DNA of 27,070 nt, from the NCBI GenBank assembly GCA_025399215.1, contig MU621249.1, forward strand, positions 5,927 through 32,996. Direction: 5' to 3'. Below, in pieces: positions 10,352 through 20,467 of the stretch. Source of the DNA: Globomyces pollinis-pini. Its lineage: Eukaryota > Chytridiomycota > Chytridiomycetes > Rhizophydiales > Globomycetaceae. The notes beneath the pieces were generated by a model. That model did no database searches and was not told the origin of the DNA. It worked only from the letters and a program-made list of their open reading frames with translations. The stretch's first letter is position 1. Every line of letters starts with the position of its first letter. Both the position numbers and the translations under genes were made by a program.

Positions 10352-11668
10352 ATGAGACAGGATAATGCTTACTTGGCTGCTTCTGCTATGATCATAGGAA
10401 TAGCTTACCACAATTCTGCTTCCGCTCTCGTACTCATCCTATCAAAAGCTACTACTGCCGGTAAAGGCGCTTTGTGGAGACTCGCTCTTCTCGCTTGGTT
10501 AGTCACTACCGCTTTTGTAGTATTTCAAACTATCATTCTAGACTTCATTACTTCCCCTTACCCTGTTCCTGATTGGTGGGTTGGCTTCATTCAACTCATG
10601 AACTTTGTCTTTCATTTCTTGACTACCGTCGCTTTGGTAGCTATGATGATGACTCGATTGTCTGTCTTTTATAAGGTTTATTATTTTATCTCTAATTCCC
10701 TCTAGAAAGGTTCAAATTTCATGATTTCTATGTACATCATGTCCTTTATCGTCATTCTCGTTAAACTGGTCGGTGAATCTTATGCCACTGTCATGTCCTT
10801 AAGTATCATGAACAATACATATCTACGTTATGAAGAGCATCCTTATTACCCTATCAGTCAGGGTATGCTCGCTGCTAGTGGTACTTCTGAAATGATATTT
10901 TCTATCGTTGGTTCCGTAGGTTTTCTAAATGCCTTGAATACTTCGGTTGGTGGGTCCCGTCAACAATTCATTCAAGAGGTTTTGATTAAACATGAGGGCT
11001 ATCGTTTAGTATTACTCACTGTCCTCTATACCATATTTGCTACTTTCCTCATTTATGGTGCAAACTTTCAACATACTCCTCTCACTCATTGTGTGTTTTA
11101 TCTACCTTCTTGGATATATGCTCTTGAATTGAGAACTTTCTTGGAACTATCTTATGTCTCCGCAAAAGAAATCATCTTGAAACAAGCAAACACTTCCTCC
11201 CGTGAACATGAAGTTACCTATGACCTAGATCCTAAACGATCTCTAGAACAAAAACGTAAAACAACCCCTAAAAGTTTCAGTCAACCTTCTTACAACAGTC
11301 ATCAAAGTCATCAAGCTTCCGAAGATACTCACATCAATCAGCAAAAACCTGCATATAACGAACCAAACTCTCCTTACGCCTACAACCCATACTCAAGCTC
11401 CCAAACTCGCAATGAAGACTATCTTCCACTCCAAAACAGACCAGGTACACCTACCCAATACCGTCAAGACTCTCCATCTCAATACCGTCATGAACAACTG
11501 CCATACCAACAAAACTCACCAGCATATCGACAAGACTCTGCTGGTACATACCAAAATCAAGAATCTCCGTTACCCAGAGTCAATTCCAACCGTAGTGGAT
11601 ATACCACCTCGTCCATTCAACGGCATGTTGTTGATAAGCAAAATCAGAATGTTCCTCAGTTTTTTTAA
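10352..11668 (+). CDS. 7TM membrane protein with long repetitive polar tail
   Basis: Two exons (10352-10675, 10706-11668) with a 30-nt GTTTAT...TAG intron give 428 aa. ATG 10352 is the first ATG of the frame and follows a pyrimidine-rich leader. Seven hydrophobic segments occupy roughly residues 5-275, for example GALWRLALLAWLVTTAFVVF, ISMYIMSFIVILVKLVGES and LVLLTVLYTIFATFLIYG. A polar tail of about 150 residues follows, rich in Gln, Ser, Tyr and Pro, with imperfect QYRQDSP / QYRHEQ / AYRQDSA repeats. Short N-terminus and no large ectodomain, so it differs from the two Cys-rich receptors. Codons favour GCT, CTC, ATC and ACC, more like GAPDH here than like neighbouring genes, suggesting high expression. 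Family unrecognised; a receptor with a phosphorylatable tail is only a guess. Confidence 0.8.
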
Positions 11669-11999
11669 AACCTGTTTTTCAATAGATAGATTACATAATA
11701 TTTTACCTAGTACCATTTTGAGTTACAGTGAATATATATTATTGACGTATTTATACTGGTGATTTTTTTCTATCATTCGTATGATATAGTTGACCAGGAT
11801 ACTAATTTGCTCATATGCAGATGCACAATTAACACCATACATTCACGTTTTTATCAGCTCATATGTTTTTAGAATGCAAAAGTCAATGATATCATCAATG
11901 GATAAATTACATAATATTCTGTGTCCAATACACCAAATTTAAACTATTTTGGTTTGGTACACAAAAGCACAGACGACCAACACCAACAAAATCCAATCA
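11669..11999. other. Intergenic, convergent 3' ends
   Basis: 331 bp of AT-rich sequence between the stop codons of two convergent 7TM genes. No open frame with gene-like content and no clear repeat; presumably both 3' UTRs and poly(A) sites. Confidence 0.6.
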
Positions 12000-12923
12000 T
12001 CATTTCGTCATTGCAACATTCCTCGAAGCCTTTTTCGAATGCCTCACCACATGCTCCTCCCCAAACTTCATATTCTTTATAAATTTAAAGATGAATCCAT
12101 AAATGAAAATCAATAACGTAGATAAACAAGTTGAACCATTGACAAGTATAATCCCAATATCTCCTGCAATACTACATTCACTTTTATAAGTTCTGATTTG
12201 AAATCCTACAACAGCCATCACATCACCCACCACACATACGATGAAGAAAATGAGGATGGTAGGGATAGCATACCAAATATAAACCGTTCGTTCTTTGGAA
12301 GCATGAGCAGAAGTCACATATTGAAACATTTTAATTGAAATGTAAATACATTGACAAACAACTACCAAAGAAGCGTATCCAATCAAGATAGTAATCAGAT
12401 CATACCACTAACAATAAATCATCAAAATTTCAAACCTTGGAACAGATATGATTAGCTGATAAATCCGTAAATGGAAAACATAACACACCTACAACGTCAA
12501 ATTCACCAAGTAGTTACCACCACCTAAACCAATTCCCAATAAAAGTTCGAATATTTGTACTTTAACGATAAATCCCACACTGAATGAAGTTAATACATAC
12601 AACAACTTCAACATTTCCAAATCAGTTACCATAAACAATATTGGATAACAAAATACTCCAATACTATTCAACATGGACATGATTCTATAATGAGATATCC
12701 ATAATTCCGGATAATAAGCTGTTACTGTTGATAACATTGCTAATTCCAAAGCAAAGAATTTTAAAATCAGAATGAGAGTTTGATATAATCTTTGATGGGT
12801 TCGATATTCATATAGATGTGTGAAAAGACTGGTGAAACCAATGGCTGTTAGAATTGGGTATACGATTTTACTGGTTGTTTGAAGTTGCTGGAGTAATATT
12901 GAATTACATGCTATTGAAATCAT
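12000..12923 (-). CDS. 7TM membrane protein, paralogue A of a tandem pair
   Basis: Three exons (12923-12518, 12488-12436, 12407-12000) with introns of 29 and 28 nt encode 288 aa. ATG 12923 is the first in frame. Seven hydrophobic segments are visible, e.g. IVYPILTAIGFTSLF, LILILKFFALELAML, WYDLITILIGYASLVVVCQC, AIPTILIFFIVCVVGDVMAV and CLSTLLIFIYGFIF. The cytoplasmic end is short and basic. It aligns along its length with the next gene: DLEMLKLLYVLT versus NMEMLRLLYVLT, CFPFTDL versus IYPFTEL, and QCIYISIKM versus QCIYLSMKM. Both genes have the same intron positions, phases and 53-nt middle exon, so this is a tandem duplication. Family not recognised; GPCR-like topology only. Confidence 0.82.
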
Positions 12924-12986
12924 TTTAAAAACGCGTCTCAAGATTTGATTCAAGTTAAATGTCTATTGGTATATTGGAATGAGACA

Positions 12987-13978
12987 TCAAACTACCAAAG
13001 TAGGTTTCTTGACATCAAATGAAAAAGTAGGTTTCTTGACATCAAATGAAAAATTAGGCAACTTTATCAAAACTGATGGTAATCTCTCTGCACTCTTTCT
13101 CTTCATCTCTGCCTGAAATCGCATCTTCTTGATACACATAAAAATTTGTTTATACACATAGATTTGGAATGGTAACAATACCATTGAAAGCAATACAAAA
13201 TCAGCACCTAATTCAGCTGCAAAAGGTGAATTTCGTCTTTCATATCCAATCACTAATCCAATCACTCCCAATAAAAAACTGGCCATGGTAAATAACATGA
13301 AAAAGATCAAGTATAATATTGTTGGCCATATACTAATAGTCTCTTGTTTCAATTTCTGACAAGTCTTTGAAAACTTATGCATTTTCATTGATAGATATAT
13401 ACATTGCCAATAACAGGATAGATTACAATACAACAAGTATACGAATATGATATCAAAATACTAGAATTACATAAAATTGATTACCTTTGAGAGGAATGAG
13501 AGTTGGTTAAGTTCGGTGAATGGATAGATAAAAATACCTAGGATAAATATTTGACAGACATACCACCAGATAAGATAATTCCAAAGATAGATTCAACAAT
13601 TTGTATCTTTGTGATACGTGATGGTGTGAAAAAAGGTGTGAGTACGTAAAGTAAACGTAGCATTTCCATGTTGGATAAACGAAAGACAAACATGCTCATG
13701 AATGCTGGCCAGGAAGTGGTGATGAGGGATAAGCGATAAGCGTTTGGGTTCTGAAGGTCTTTGTAATTGGAATAGATGTAGTATGTTGGGATTGAGGTGT
13801 GGAGCAGTGAGAGTAGGACAAGAGTGAAGATAAGTCGATCGTAGATACGTTTGTTTATGGGTAGTAGTCTGATTTCGTGTATTAGGAGCATGGTGGATAA
13901 TATGATGGTGAGTGGAAATATGATTTTTAGTGTGAGTCTCGTAATAGTGAGATTCTGTTGAGTTATAAATGAATTCAT
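12987..13978 (-). CDS. 7TM membrane protein, paralogue B of a tandem pair
   Basis: Three exons (13978-13564, 13537-13485, 13460-12987) with introns of 26 and 24 nt encode 313 aa from ATG 13978. Seven hydrophobic segments are visible (e.g. IIFPLTIILSTMLLI, LIFTLVLLSLLHTSI, YFDIIFVYLLYCNLSCYWQC, ILYLIFFMLFTMASFLLGVI). Gene structure and conserved residues match paralogue A, 63 bp downstream. B differs in a longer C-terminal tail that ends in a perfect repeat of FSFDVKKPT, encoded by a 27-bp tandem duplication. Function unknown; probably a surface receptor or sensor by topology. Confidence 0.82.
13000..13053. repeat. 27-bp tandem duplication inside a 7TM gene tail
   Basis: Two perfect 27-bp copies (13000-13026 and 13027-13053), starting GTAGGTTTCTTGACATC. 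A degenerate third start (TTAGG) follows. The repeat keeps the frame and duplicates nine residues, FSFDVKKPT, near the C-terminus of paralogue B. Confidence 0.95.
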
Positions 13979-14376
13979 TGGTCAAGTATTATGGCAAGTT
14001 GTTGGATTTTGTTGGATTTTGTTTTTGTAAAGATTTGATAATGGTTGTGTACGTCATTATAGAATGATATGTTCAATAACAGTGTTTTCTGTACGCGTTT
14101 CATTCTATAATTTGATTAGGACTCTGACTATTTATGATTCTGATATATCAAGGGCAAAATAATGAATTATTATATTGAATCTTTTGAGAATAATGGATAT
14201 TAACAGTCTTGCCCTCTATTCATCAATCCAAGTGAGAAATTTTAGAAAACAATTGATTATACATACATTAATCACAAAGGCACATTGTTTATTTCAATTA
14301 AAAATAGATATCAATCTTGTACACTCTAACCAATCCAAATTAAAAAACCATTGTAAATCTACACAATATTCAACCA
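13979..14376. other. Intergenic, promoter of 7TM paralogue B
   Basis: 398 bp between the 7TM-B start and the SGNH hydrolase stop (both minus). It holds a 2 x 10-bp direct repeat (GTTGGATTTT at 14001-14020) just upstream of the start. No gene is supported; the plus-strand open frame at 14175-14399 has no family features. Confidence 0.6.
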
Positions 14377-14997
14377 TTATAGATCAAATTCAATTCTAAA
14401 TCCAGCACTTCTCAACATATCGAACCATTTCATATATCCATTTTCAGTTAAATGTAATTGATCTTCAAAATCCAAATCTAAATCTAATTTGGGCCAGCAT
14501 AGATTGATCAATCCTTCACTATACAACAATGAATTGAATAATTGAATATTTTTTTGACATTCCATTTCCATATCACAATTCATTGGTGGAATTGGAAATA
14601 TAATTATTTTAGATTCTATCCATCGATTTTCTACCATAGATTTAATCAATTTAACACGATCTACTAATTTCATCAATTGAGAAGTAGACATTAATTTCAT
14701 TTGAATATCATTTGTTCCAATCATGATTCCAATTGTTGTGAATGATCCAGTTATTTGAGTATTTTGAGTATATCCTAATAAATCATCATTTTGAATTCTC
14801 CAACTTAATTGAGAAATACGATCCCCTCCTACTCCACATAACCAAGTATTTTTTGGTTTTAAATGTTGGAATTTCCAAGTAAGTCTTTCAACATGCGAAT
14901 CACCAAGTAAGAGTTGATCGTGATTGATAGAGTATTGTATACAGTGTTGTATACAAGTTTCTTTTGTTTTCTCTCTCATTGCTTTTGATTTTGCCAT
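14377..14997 (-). CDS. SGNH/GDSL-type hydrolase
   Basis: Single-exon serine hydrolase, 206 aa. ATG 14997 is the first ATG of the frame. The three SGNH blocks are all present: block I LLLGDSHVERL (Ser34), block III IGTND (Asn96) and block V DQLH (Asp179, His182). A Gly-rich CGVGGDRI corresponds to block II. Ends with SAGFRIEFDL. No signal peptide is visible, so probably intracellular. Substrate unknown: esterase, acylhydrolase or deacetylase activity is possible. It is transcribed divergently from the BCL7-like gene. The 287 bp between them hold a 7-bp inverted repeat (GTTCAAG 15105-15111, CTTGAAC 15121-15127). Confidence 0.85.
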   Translation of the reverse strand: MAKSKAMREKTKETCIQHCIQYSINHDQLLLGDSHVERLTWKFQHLKPKNTWLCGVGGDRISQLSWRIQNDDLLGYTQNTQITGSFTTIGIMIGTNDIQMKLMSTSQLMKLVDRVKLIKSMVENRWIESKIIIFPIPPMNCDMEMECQKNIQLFNSLLYSEGLINLCWPKLDLDLDFEDQLHLTENGYMKWFDMLRSAGFRIEFDL

Positions 14998-15284
14998 TCT
15001 TGTAGTAGGTCCCTTTGTGAGAATATTTATAACAAAATTATTGCTGACACATATGAGTCGAATTATACAAATTATTGAACTAATGAACAAACATCGTAAT
15101 TGAAGTTCAAGTATTCAAGTCTTGAACAAACACAATATTTGTACGTGGTGATTTAGTTGGACATCAATTCCCTTGACCTAATTTAACAATTCATTATGGA
15201 ATATGAAGCTTCATGTTTAGTTAAGAAATACTTGAATTAGTCTTGGAATGAATAGAAATCGATTTCTACAATTTTTTCATACCA

Positions 15285-15856
15285 ATGAGCAAACAACGAG
15301 TTGCAGAAGATGGTTCAGCACTTCCATTCTGGACTCCAGTACTCAAATGGTACTAGCAAGAAACTAACGGTAGGGAAAAGAAATGGGTCATGGCAGCCCA
15401 ACATCCTATATCAGCTACACTTGGTGCTAGACCAGGAAATACTTTAAGAGTATACTATTATACTAATCAAATAGCCTGCTCCTAATGGATACAAAGTACA
15501 AAAGTGGGTTCAGACAGGTAGATCGATTCATATGTATTTTTTATATATTCAGATCCAACGTCATTTGATATGGAAGAAGAGAAAGTTGGAGAATTGGAAT
15601 TACTTCCTGTCATGCAACCACCAGCTGATGAACCTGATTTGGTTATTGGTGGAGTGGATGTTAAAGAACTGACGGCACCAATGACAGGTATTCTTCTTTT
15701 ATCTTATTGGTATTAGAGGAAGAAATTGCTAGAAAGAAGGCTATTTTGGAAGCAGAGAAAGAGGAAGAAGAAGAACAATCCCGTTTGGCATCTATTGCTC
15801 AAGGTATTCCTCAACCAGCAGCAGTTAATGGACAAACCAATGGTGCTGCTAAATAG
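15285..15856 (+). CDS. BCL7-like protein (likely SWI/SNF accessory subunit), 5 exons
   Basis: Five short exons (15285-15349, 15374-15449, 15475-15517, 15553-15687, 15717-15856), with introns of 24, 25, 35 and 29 nt, encode 152 aa; each exon alone is too short to stand out. The N-terminus reads PFWTPVLKWEKKWVM... and later GYKVQKWVQTDP. This resembles the BCL7 N-terminal region (KWEKKWV, then a Y-K-W-V segment), with an insert between the two halves. The middle is acidic and proline-containing. The C-terminal part is a charged helix (EEEIARKKAILEAEKEEEEE) and a polar Ala/Gln end. BCL7 proteins are nuclear SWI/SNF components in animals; the same role here is inferred from this short similarity. 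Confidence 0.7.
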
Positions 15857-16272
15857 ATACCACTTACTTGAATGAACCTTAAGAATCCAGATGCAATATA
15901 AAAATTAATCGTTACGACAAGTTGACAATTTTGAGTCATATCCAATGACAATGAACTAAATGACTAGCCCTTCGGAGGTCACGGCCTAACAGTTCCAAGT
16001 CGGAGTTCTTTCGAATTACGAATAAACTAGCCCCATGAAAGCCATAAAATAAATAAGACTGAAACTGTACAGATTCAATGAATAGTGTACAATTGTACAC
16101 ACTCAATAATGGTGACATTATTACAATCGCCTTGAAGCAGTTTGTACTGGAACCCAGGTTAATTTGCAAAAGGAATGGAATTTGATAAAACAGATTCATG
16201 AATGATAGTTTCATGATTAACCCACCAAATAATATAAAAGGCTCCAACTAGGTAGTAAAATCAGTTGATATC
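15857..16272. other. Intergenic upstream of the deacetylase cluster
   Basis: 416 bp between the BCL7-like stop and the first deacetylase. No convincing gene on either strand. It ends with a TATA-like box listed separately. Confidence 0.6.
16233..16240 (+). promoter_or_regulatory. TATA-like box of the first deacetylase gene
   Basis: TATAAAAG lies 40 bp upstream of ATG 16273. A similar TATAAAAT (19299-19306) lies 33 bp upstream of the third deacetylase. Position and sequence fit a core promoter with a short leader. Confidence 0.5.
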
Positions 16273-17329
16273 ATGTTAATTATTTCATTGTCCATTTTGT
16301 ATATGACAGTAGTATCCTTAGTTCTGTCCGAATATCCTATTCCAAACGCCAAACCGCCCATAAACAAAACTTGGACAGACATATTTTTACAAGGAACCAC
16401 TATTCCTACTATTCCGGTAAACACTGCCCCTATAGCAGTACCAAATCATGCGGATGATTTATCAACATGTCCAAATCCTACTGATTGGGCAATTACCTAT
16501 GGTATACTTAATCTATTAACATTTAGATGATGGGCCAAGTCAATTTACTCCAAAAGTTTTAGAGTTACTTCAAGAGCAGAATGTAAAAGCAACCTTTTTT
16601 GTTATTGGATCAAATGTTCTCAAATTTCCGGAAATCCTCCTTCAAGTACATCAAGCAGGTATTGTGTGTACAAATATTAAATTACAAGGTCACCAAATAG
16701 GGATTCATACTTGGTCTCATACAGCATTAACCACACTCACGAATGATGAGATAATCGCAGAGTTGGTCTGGACAGCAACAATAATTAAAGATATAACTGG
16801 CCAAGCACCAAAATATATGAGATGTCCTTTTGGGGACATCGATGAAAGAGTTCGGGCAGTCATCAAATCAATGGGATTGATTGTTGTATGGTGGAATCGT
16901 GACTCTAAAGATTTCTCATATACAAATACTCCTGCACAAGCTTCTGCCATAGACAGTTCTTTTGTTTCCTGGGCAGCTTCAAAATTGAGTGCAATTTCAC
17001 TCCAACATGATATTGCCCAAATACCGGTGGATCATGTTACCACTACATTAAAGATAGTGATTGATGCAAAGTACTCGATTAAAACAATCGCAGAATGTGT
17101 TGGTGATAAAGAACCATATAAAAACCAATTCCTGATGAAAGCTGGTATTGTAAACAAATCAGGTACGAATCCAACTGGCATTATCGTGAACAATGAAGTA
17201 ACTTCTACTGCTAATCCTCAACCTACACTAAGTCCTAGTGATTCACCCAAGTCTGATAGTATTCACATATTCAAGAGTGTGTCATATTTTTCTATGATGG
17301 CTTTGTCCACTTTTCATTTCCTGATTTAA
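16273..17329 (+). CDS. CE4 polysaccharide (chitin) deacetylase 1, GPI-type
   Basis: Probably removes acetyl groups from chitin at the cell wall, giving chitosan. Exons 16273-16501, 16527-16658, 16689-17329 (introns 25 and 30 nt); 333 aa. N-terminal signal peptide (LIISLSILYMTVVSLVL). CE4 motifs: TYDDGP (75-80; Asp77 expected base, Asp78 metal ligand), HTWSH (His127, His131), RCPFGD (165-170), WWNRDSKDF (188-196) and SLQHD (224-228). A Ser/Thr/Pro-rich tail and a hydrophobic C-terminus suggest GPI anchoring. The first intron splits the Asp codon of motif 1; the second lies just before the metal-binding histidines and is absent from copy 2, its closest relative in the cluster. First of four tandem copies. 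Confidence 0.92.
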
Positions 17330-17817
17330 AGGACAAATACAAACTATTTATTTAAGTAACATTTTCGTTTGTTTTTCATCAAAGTACAAGATAGATAGTA
17401 GATAGGAGAATTGACAGTATGGTATCACAAGTGTGACCACATTTTCATTCTAAAGAATCGAATGACCTGAATGTGGAATGCAGAATGGGTTCTGTAAGCG
17501 GATCGGGACTTGAATCATCCATTCATAATTTGAAATTCATTATTACACATTAGGTTCACGACCATACAATTACAAATGAATGGTAAGTTGGTAAGAAAAG
17601 GCGTCACTCTACCGACTTTGCGGTTGACTACCCCTTGCTAAAATCGGAAAATCTTACAACTCTTTTAATCACGTTTTTAGCCATTAAAATGGCTTTGGAC
17701 CTGAAAAAAGAGTGGCGTGAAATCGGTCAAAATGAATATTTGAAGATTCAGATTCTTGATTTCACTACAGATTATTAGAGAAAAGCTTGGTATTTCATTC
17801 ATACAATAATTCACGAA
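17330..17817. other. Intergenic between deacetylases 1 and 2
   Basis: 488 bp with no supported gene. It contains the 12-mer AATGGTAAGTTG (17579-17590), found again upstream of deacetylase 3, and a small hairpin-like AGCCATT-AA-AATGGCT (17679-17694). No clear TATA box near ATG 17818. Confidence 0.55.
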
Positions 17818-18887
17818 ATGCTGTTTATATCAATCTTGTTCACCTATGTAAATGCTTTGAATTTAGCAGATTACCCTACACCAATGCAGAAACCACCCGG
17901 AAATCCTACTTGGACTTCCACCTTCCTAAAAGATGCAAACATTCCCAATATTCCCATCAACTCATCGCCTGCTAAAATGCCAAACCATGGTGATGATATT
18001 GCCGCATGTCCAGCCAGAGACGATTGGGGCATTACTTATGGTATTTTTGTCCTAAACTAAATCTAGATGATGGACCTAGTCAGTACACTACAAGTGTTCG
18101 GGAACATTTACAAAGTCTGAATGTGAAAGCCACATTTTTCGTTATTGGCTCCAATGTAATAAAACACCCTGAACAATTGCTGGCGATTCATAAAGATGGA
18201 CACCAAATCGGGATCCATACTTGGAGTCATACTCCATTAACTACCCTCTCAAATGATCAAATTATCTCAGAAGTTGTTTGGACTGCGAAAGCGATAAAAG
18301 AAGTAACTGGTGTGACACCACGATACGTTAGATGCCCAGAAGGGGATATTGATAATAGAGTACGTGCGGTATTGAAAGCCATGGGGCTACGAATTGTATG
18401 GTGGAATCGCGATTCTAAAGACTATACGTTGATTTCATCCCCATCTGCAGCAGCTGGGATTGAAAGAGTATTTCAACAATGGGCTTCCGAAGGAAAACAG
18501 GGGACAATCTCCCTACAACATGACATTCATCCATTGGCTGTTGAAAAGAGCGGTCCAACTCTCAAGACAGTTGCAAATGCTGGATATAAGATAAAAACAA
18601 TAGCTAGTTGCTTGAATGATGCCAATCCATACAGTGATTCTCTATTATCAAGATTGAATCTGAATACTGTAGTAACTACAACTATACCAGTAATTACTAC
18701 CACCATCAATAGTCAGACTCAATCTACCACTACTACTTTACCACCAGTTGCCAATATTAAAGATCCAATTGTAACCGGCACCAATCAATCACCAACTCCG
18801 ACTGCAAAGCCAAATTCGGCCAGTTTGCAAAGTTGGAATCATTTGATTATTTCTATTTCAATCATTTTTTACGCACTCTATTTCTAA
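17818..18887 (+). CDS. CE4 polysaccharide (chitin) deacetylase 2, GPI-type
   Basis: Closest relative of copy 1. Exons 17818-18040 and 18067-18887 (26-nt intron); 347 aa. Signal peptide MLFISILFTYVNAL, then YPTPMQKPPGNPTW. Motifs: TYDDGP (73-78), HTWSH (His125, His129), RCPEGD (163-168), WWNRDSKDY and SLQHD. Motif 3 is unusual: the aromatic residue expected after Pro (RxPF/Y) is Glu166, which could alter substrate binding or activity. The intron splits the catalytic Asp codon as in copy 1, but the second intron of copy 1 is missing. A Thr-rich linker (TTTIPVITTTI...) and hydrophobic end suggest a wall-exposed GPI protein. Confidence 0.92.
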
Positions 18888-19331
18888 TATAAACTGTTTA
18901 GATGAAGTTTGCATGGAATTCAAATGTGACACGCAATTGAACTTTGATTATCCGTTTCTTTGCTGTCTCTTTGAGTAGGTATTATTGGATAAATAATAAA
19001 TGGTAAGTTGATTGAGTACAGACTTTGAATGACCGTGCGCAGAACAAAATATCCCAAGTTTATCCATTAATCAAAGAGAAAGCACAACTAACAATACCCT
19101 TTTTGTTCGTAACACAAAAAAAGAATTGATAAAAGAACAGTTAATGAATCGTTTTCTGCCCTCAAAATTCAATTCAAAGTAACAAGGTTGAAATTTAATA
19201 CTTTACAATATACCATTTAAGGGTTTACGCACGTTGAATCGAGAACGGAATACACGTTCCAAAACAGTTCCTTGATCATTTGTGTGATACAGAACCATTA
19301 TAAAATGTGAGATTTTCTGTAATATTTGATA
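18888..19331. other. Intergenic with imperfect inverted repeat, between deacetylases 2 and 3
   Basis: 444 bp without a gene. An imperfect inverted repeat pairs TGCTGTCTCTTTGA...TTATTGGATAAA (18961-18993) with TTTATCCATTAATCAAAGAG...AGCA (19059-19084). It encloses a second copy of AATGGTAAGTTG (18999-19010). TATAAAAT at 19299-19306 is a likely TATA box for copy 3. Could be a small decayed element or a regulatory fold. Confidence 0.5.
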
Positions 19332-20467
19332 ATGAATGTTTTATTGGTGACTGTGACGCTATGGGTAGCTGTCAGTGGTCTTAGTTGGGATTACCCTACT
19401 ACTATGGACAGGGTACCTCCTGTCAATCCTGCATTTACAGAAATGTTTTCCCCTTCTATTCTTACAGTAAGTGGAGGAGGCTCCGAAATATATTCCTGTA
19501 GACAACAGAATAGTTGGGCACTAACATTTGATGATGGACCATCTCCCCACACAAGAACTTTACTGGTCGAATTGAAACGACGAAATATTAAAGCGACATT
19601 TTTTGTAAAAGGTCAACAAGTTCTAAAACATCCTGATATTCTTCAGCAAATTCATGCAGAGGGACATGAAATTGGGATACACACTTGGAGTCATCCATCA
19701 CTCTATTCACTAACTAACGCCCAAATTATTACTGAGGCAATGTACACGCATCAAATTATTCAAGACCTTATTGGGGTTAGTAGTAGATACTTTCGTGCAC
19801 CATTTGGCTCCACAGATTCGCGTATAAATGGACTGCTGACCCAAATGGGATTCTCAGTTATCAGATGGAATAGAGACACAAGAGATTTTACAGGACCAGT
19901 AGTAAGTCAATACGTAAATTCATGGTTATCTGAAGCTGGTTTGATTGGGACAATTTCATTACAGGTATGGTTTTTTGATGTTGATTGTAGCATGATTTAT
20001 TGCCTGATACTGCGGTACAAGCTCCCGGAGCAATGGATTTAATACTTAAATCAAGATATCAGTTAAAGACTGTTAGTCAATGTGTCGGTATTGGTGCATA
20101 TGGGCCATTGCGATTCAAATCTAAAGATGACAAATCGCCTATTGTTAATCCCCCTGTCACAGCAGTCAAGCCAACAACATTAAATCCTCAAGTTACTGGT
20201 ATCAATCCTCCCACAAATACGAAAGACAAAGGAACATCTAGTACCACAATAAATGCAGTGGTTTCCTCAGCAGCCCCTTCGGCAAACACTCCTACAGTAA
20301 TCAATTCTGTAGAAGTAACGCAAACGGGAACATCAGTAGACGCTACATCTACCGTGACCCCTGTGTTGGTCAAACCTTCCGCATCTGCAACTCCAACAAA
20401 CAGTAGTGGGAACAAATCACCAACCAGCACTATTGTATTGCTTCTAACCCTTGCCGTGATGCTATAG
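19332..20467 (+). CDS. CE4 polysaccharide (chitin) deacetylase 3, GPI-type
   Basis: Second subfamily. Exons 19332-19964 and 19991-20467 (26-nt GTATGG...TAG intron) give 369 aa from ATG 19332. Signal peptide MNVLLVTVTLWVAVSG. Motifs: TFDDGP (65-70), HTWSH (His117, His121), RAPFG (155-159), RWNRDTRDF and SLQHD; all metal and catalytic positions look intact. The intron falls in motif 5, exactly between Gln and His-Asp (phase 0), unlike copies 1 and 2. The stalk after about residue 270 is Ser/Thr/Pro-rich, then a hydrophobic end (TSTIVLLLTLAVML) typical of GPI-anchored wall proteins. Confidence 0.93.

Noticed and set aside
13593..13985. Second minus-strand open frame of 130 aa over 7TM paralogue B exon 1
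   Set aside because: Frame-shifted shadow; His/Thr-rich without hydrophobic structure, while the overlapping frame has a clear paralogue.
15960..16060. tRNA-like look (GC-rich patch with TTCGAATT)
   Set aside because: No acceptor stem pairing, no proper B box and no D-loop pattern on either strand.
15936..16247. Minus-strand open frame of 103 aa
   Set aside because: Overlaps the promoter of the first deacetylase, no motif or convincing start; likely chance.
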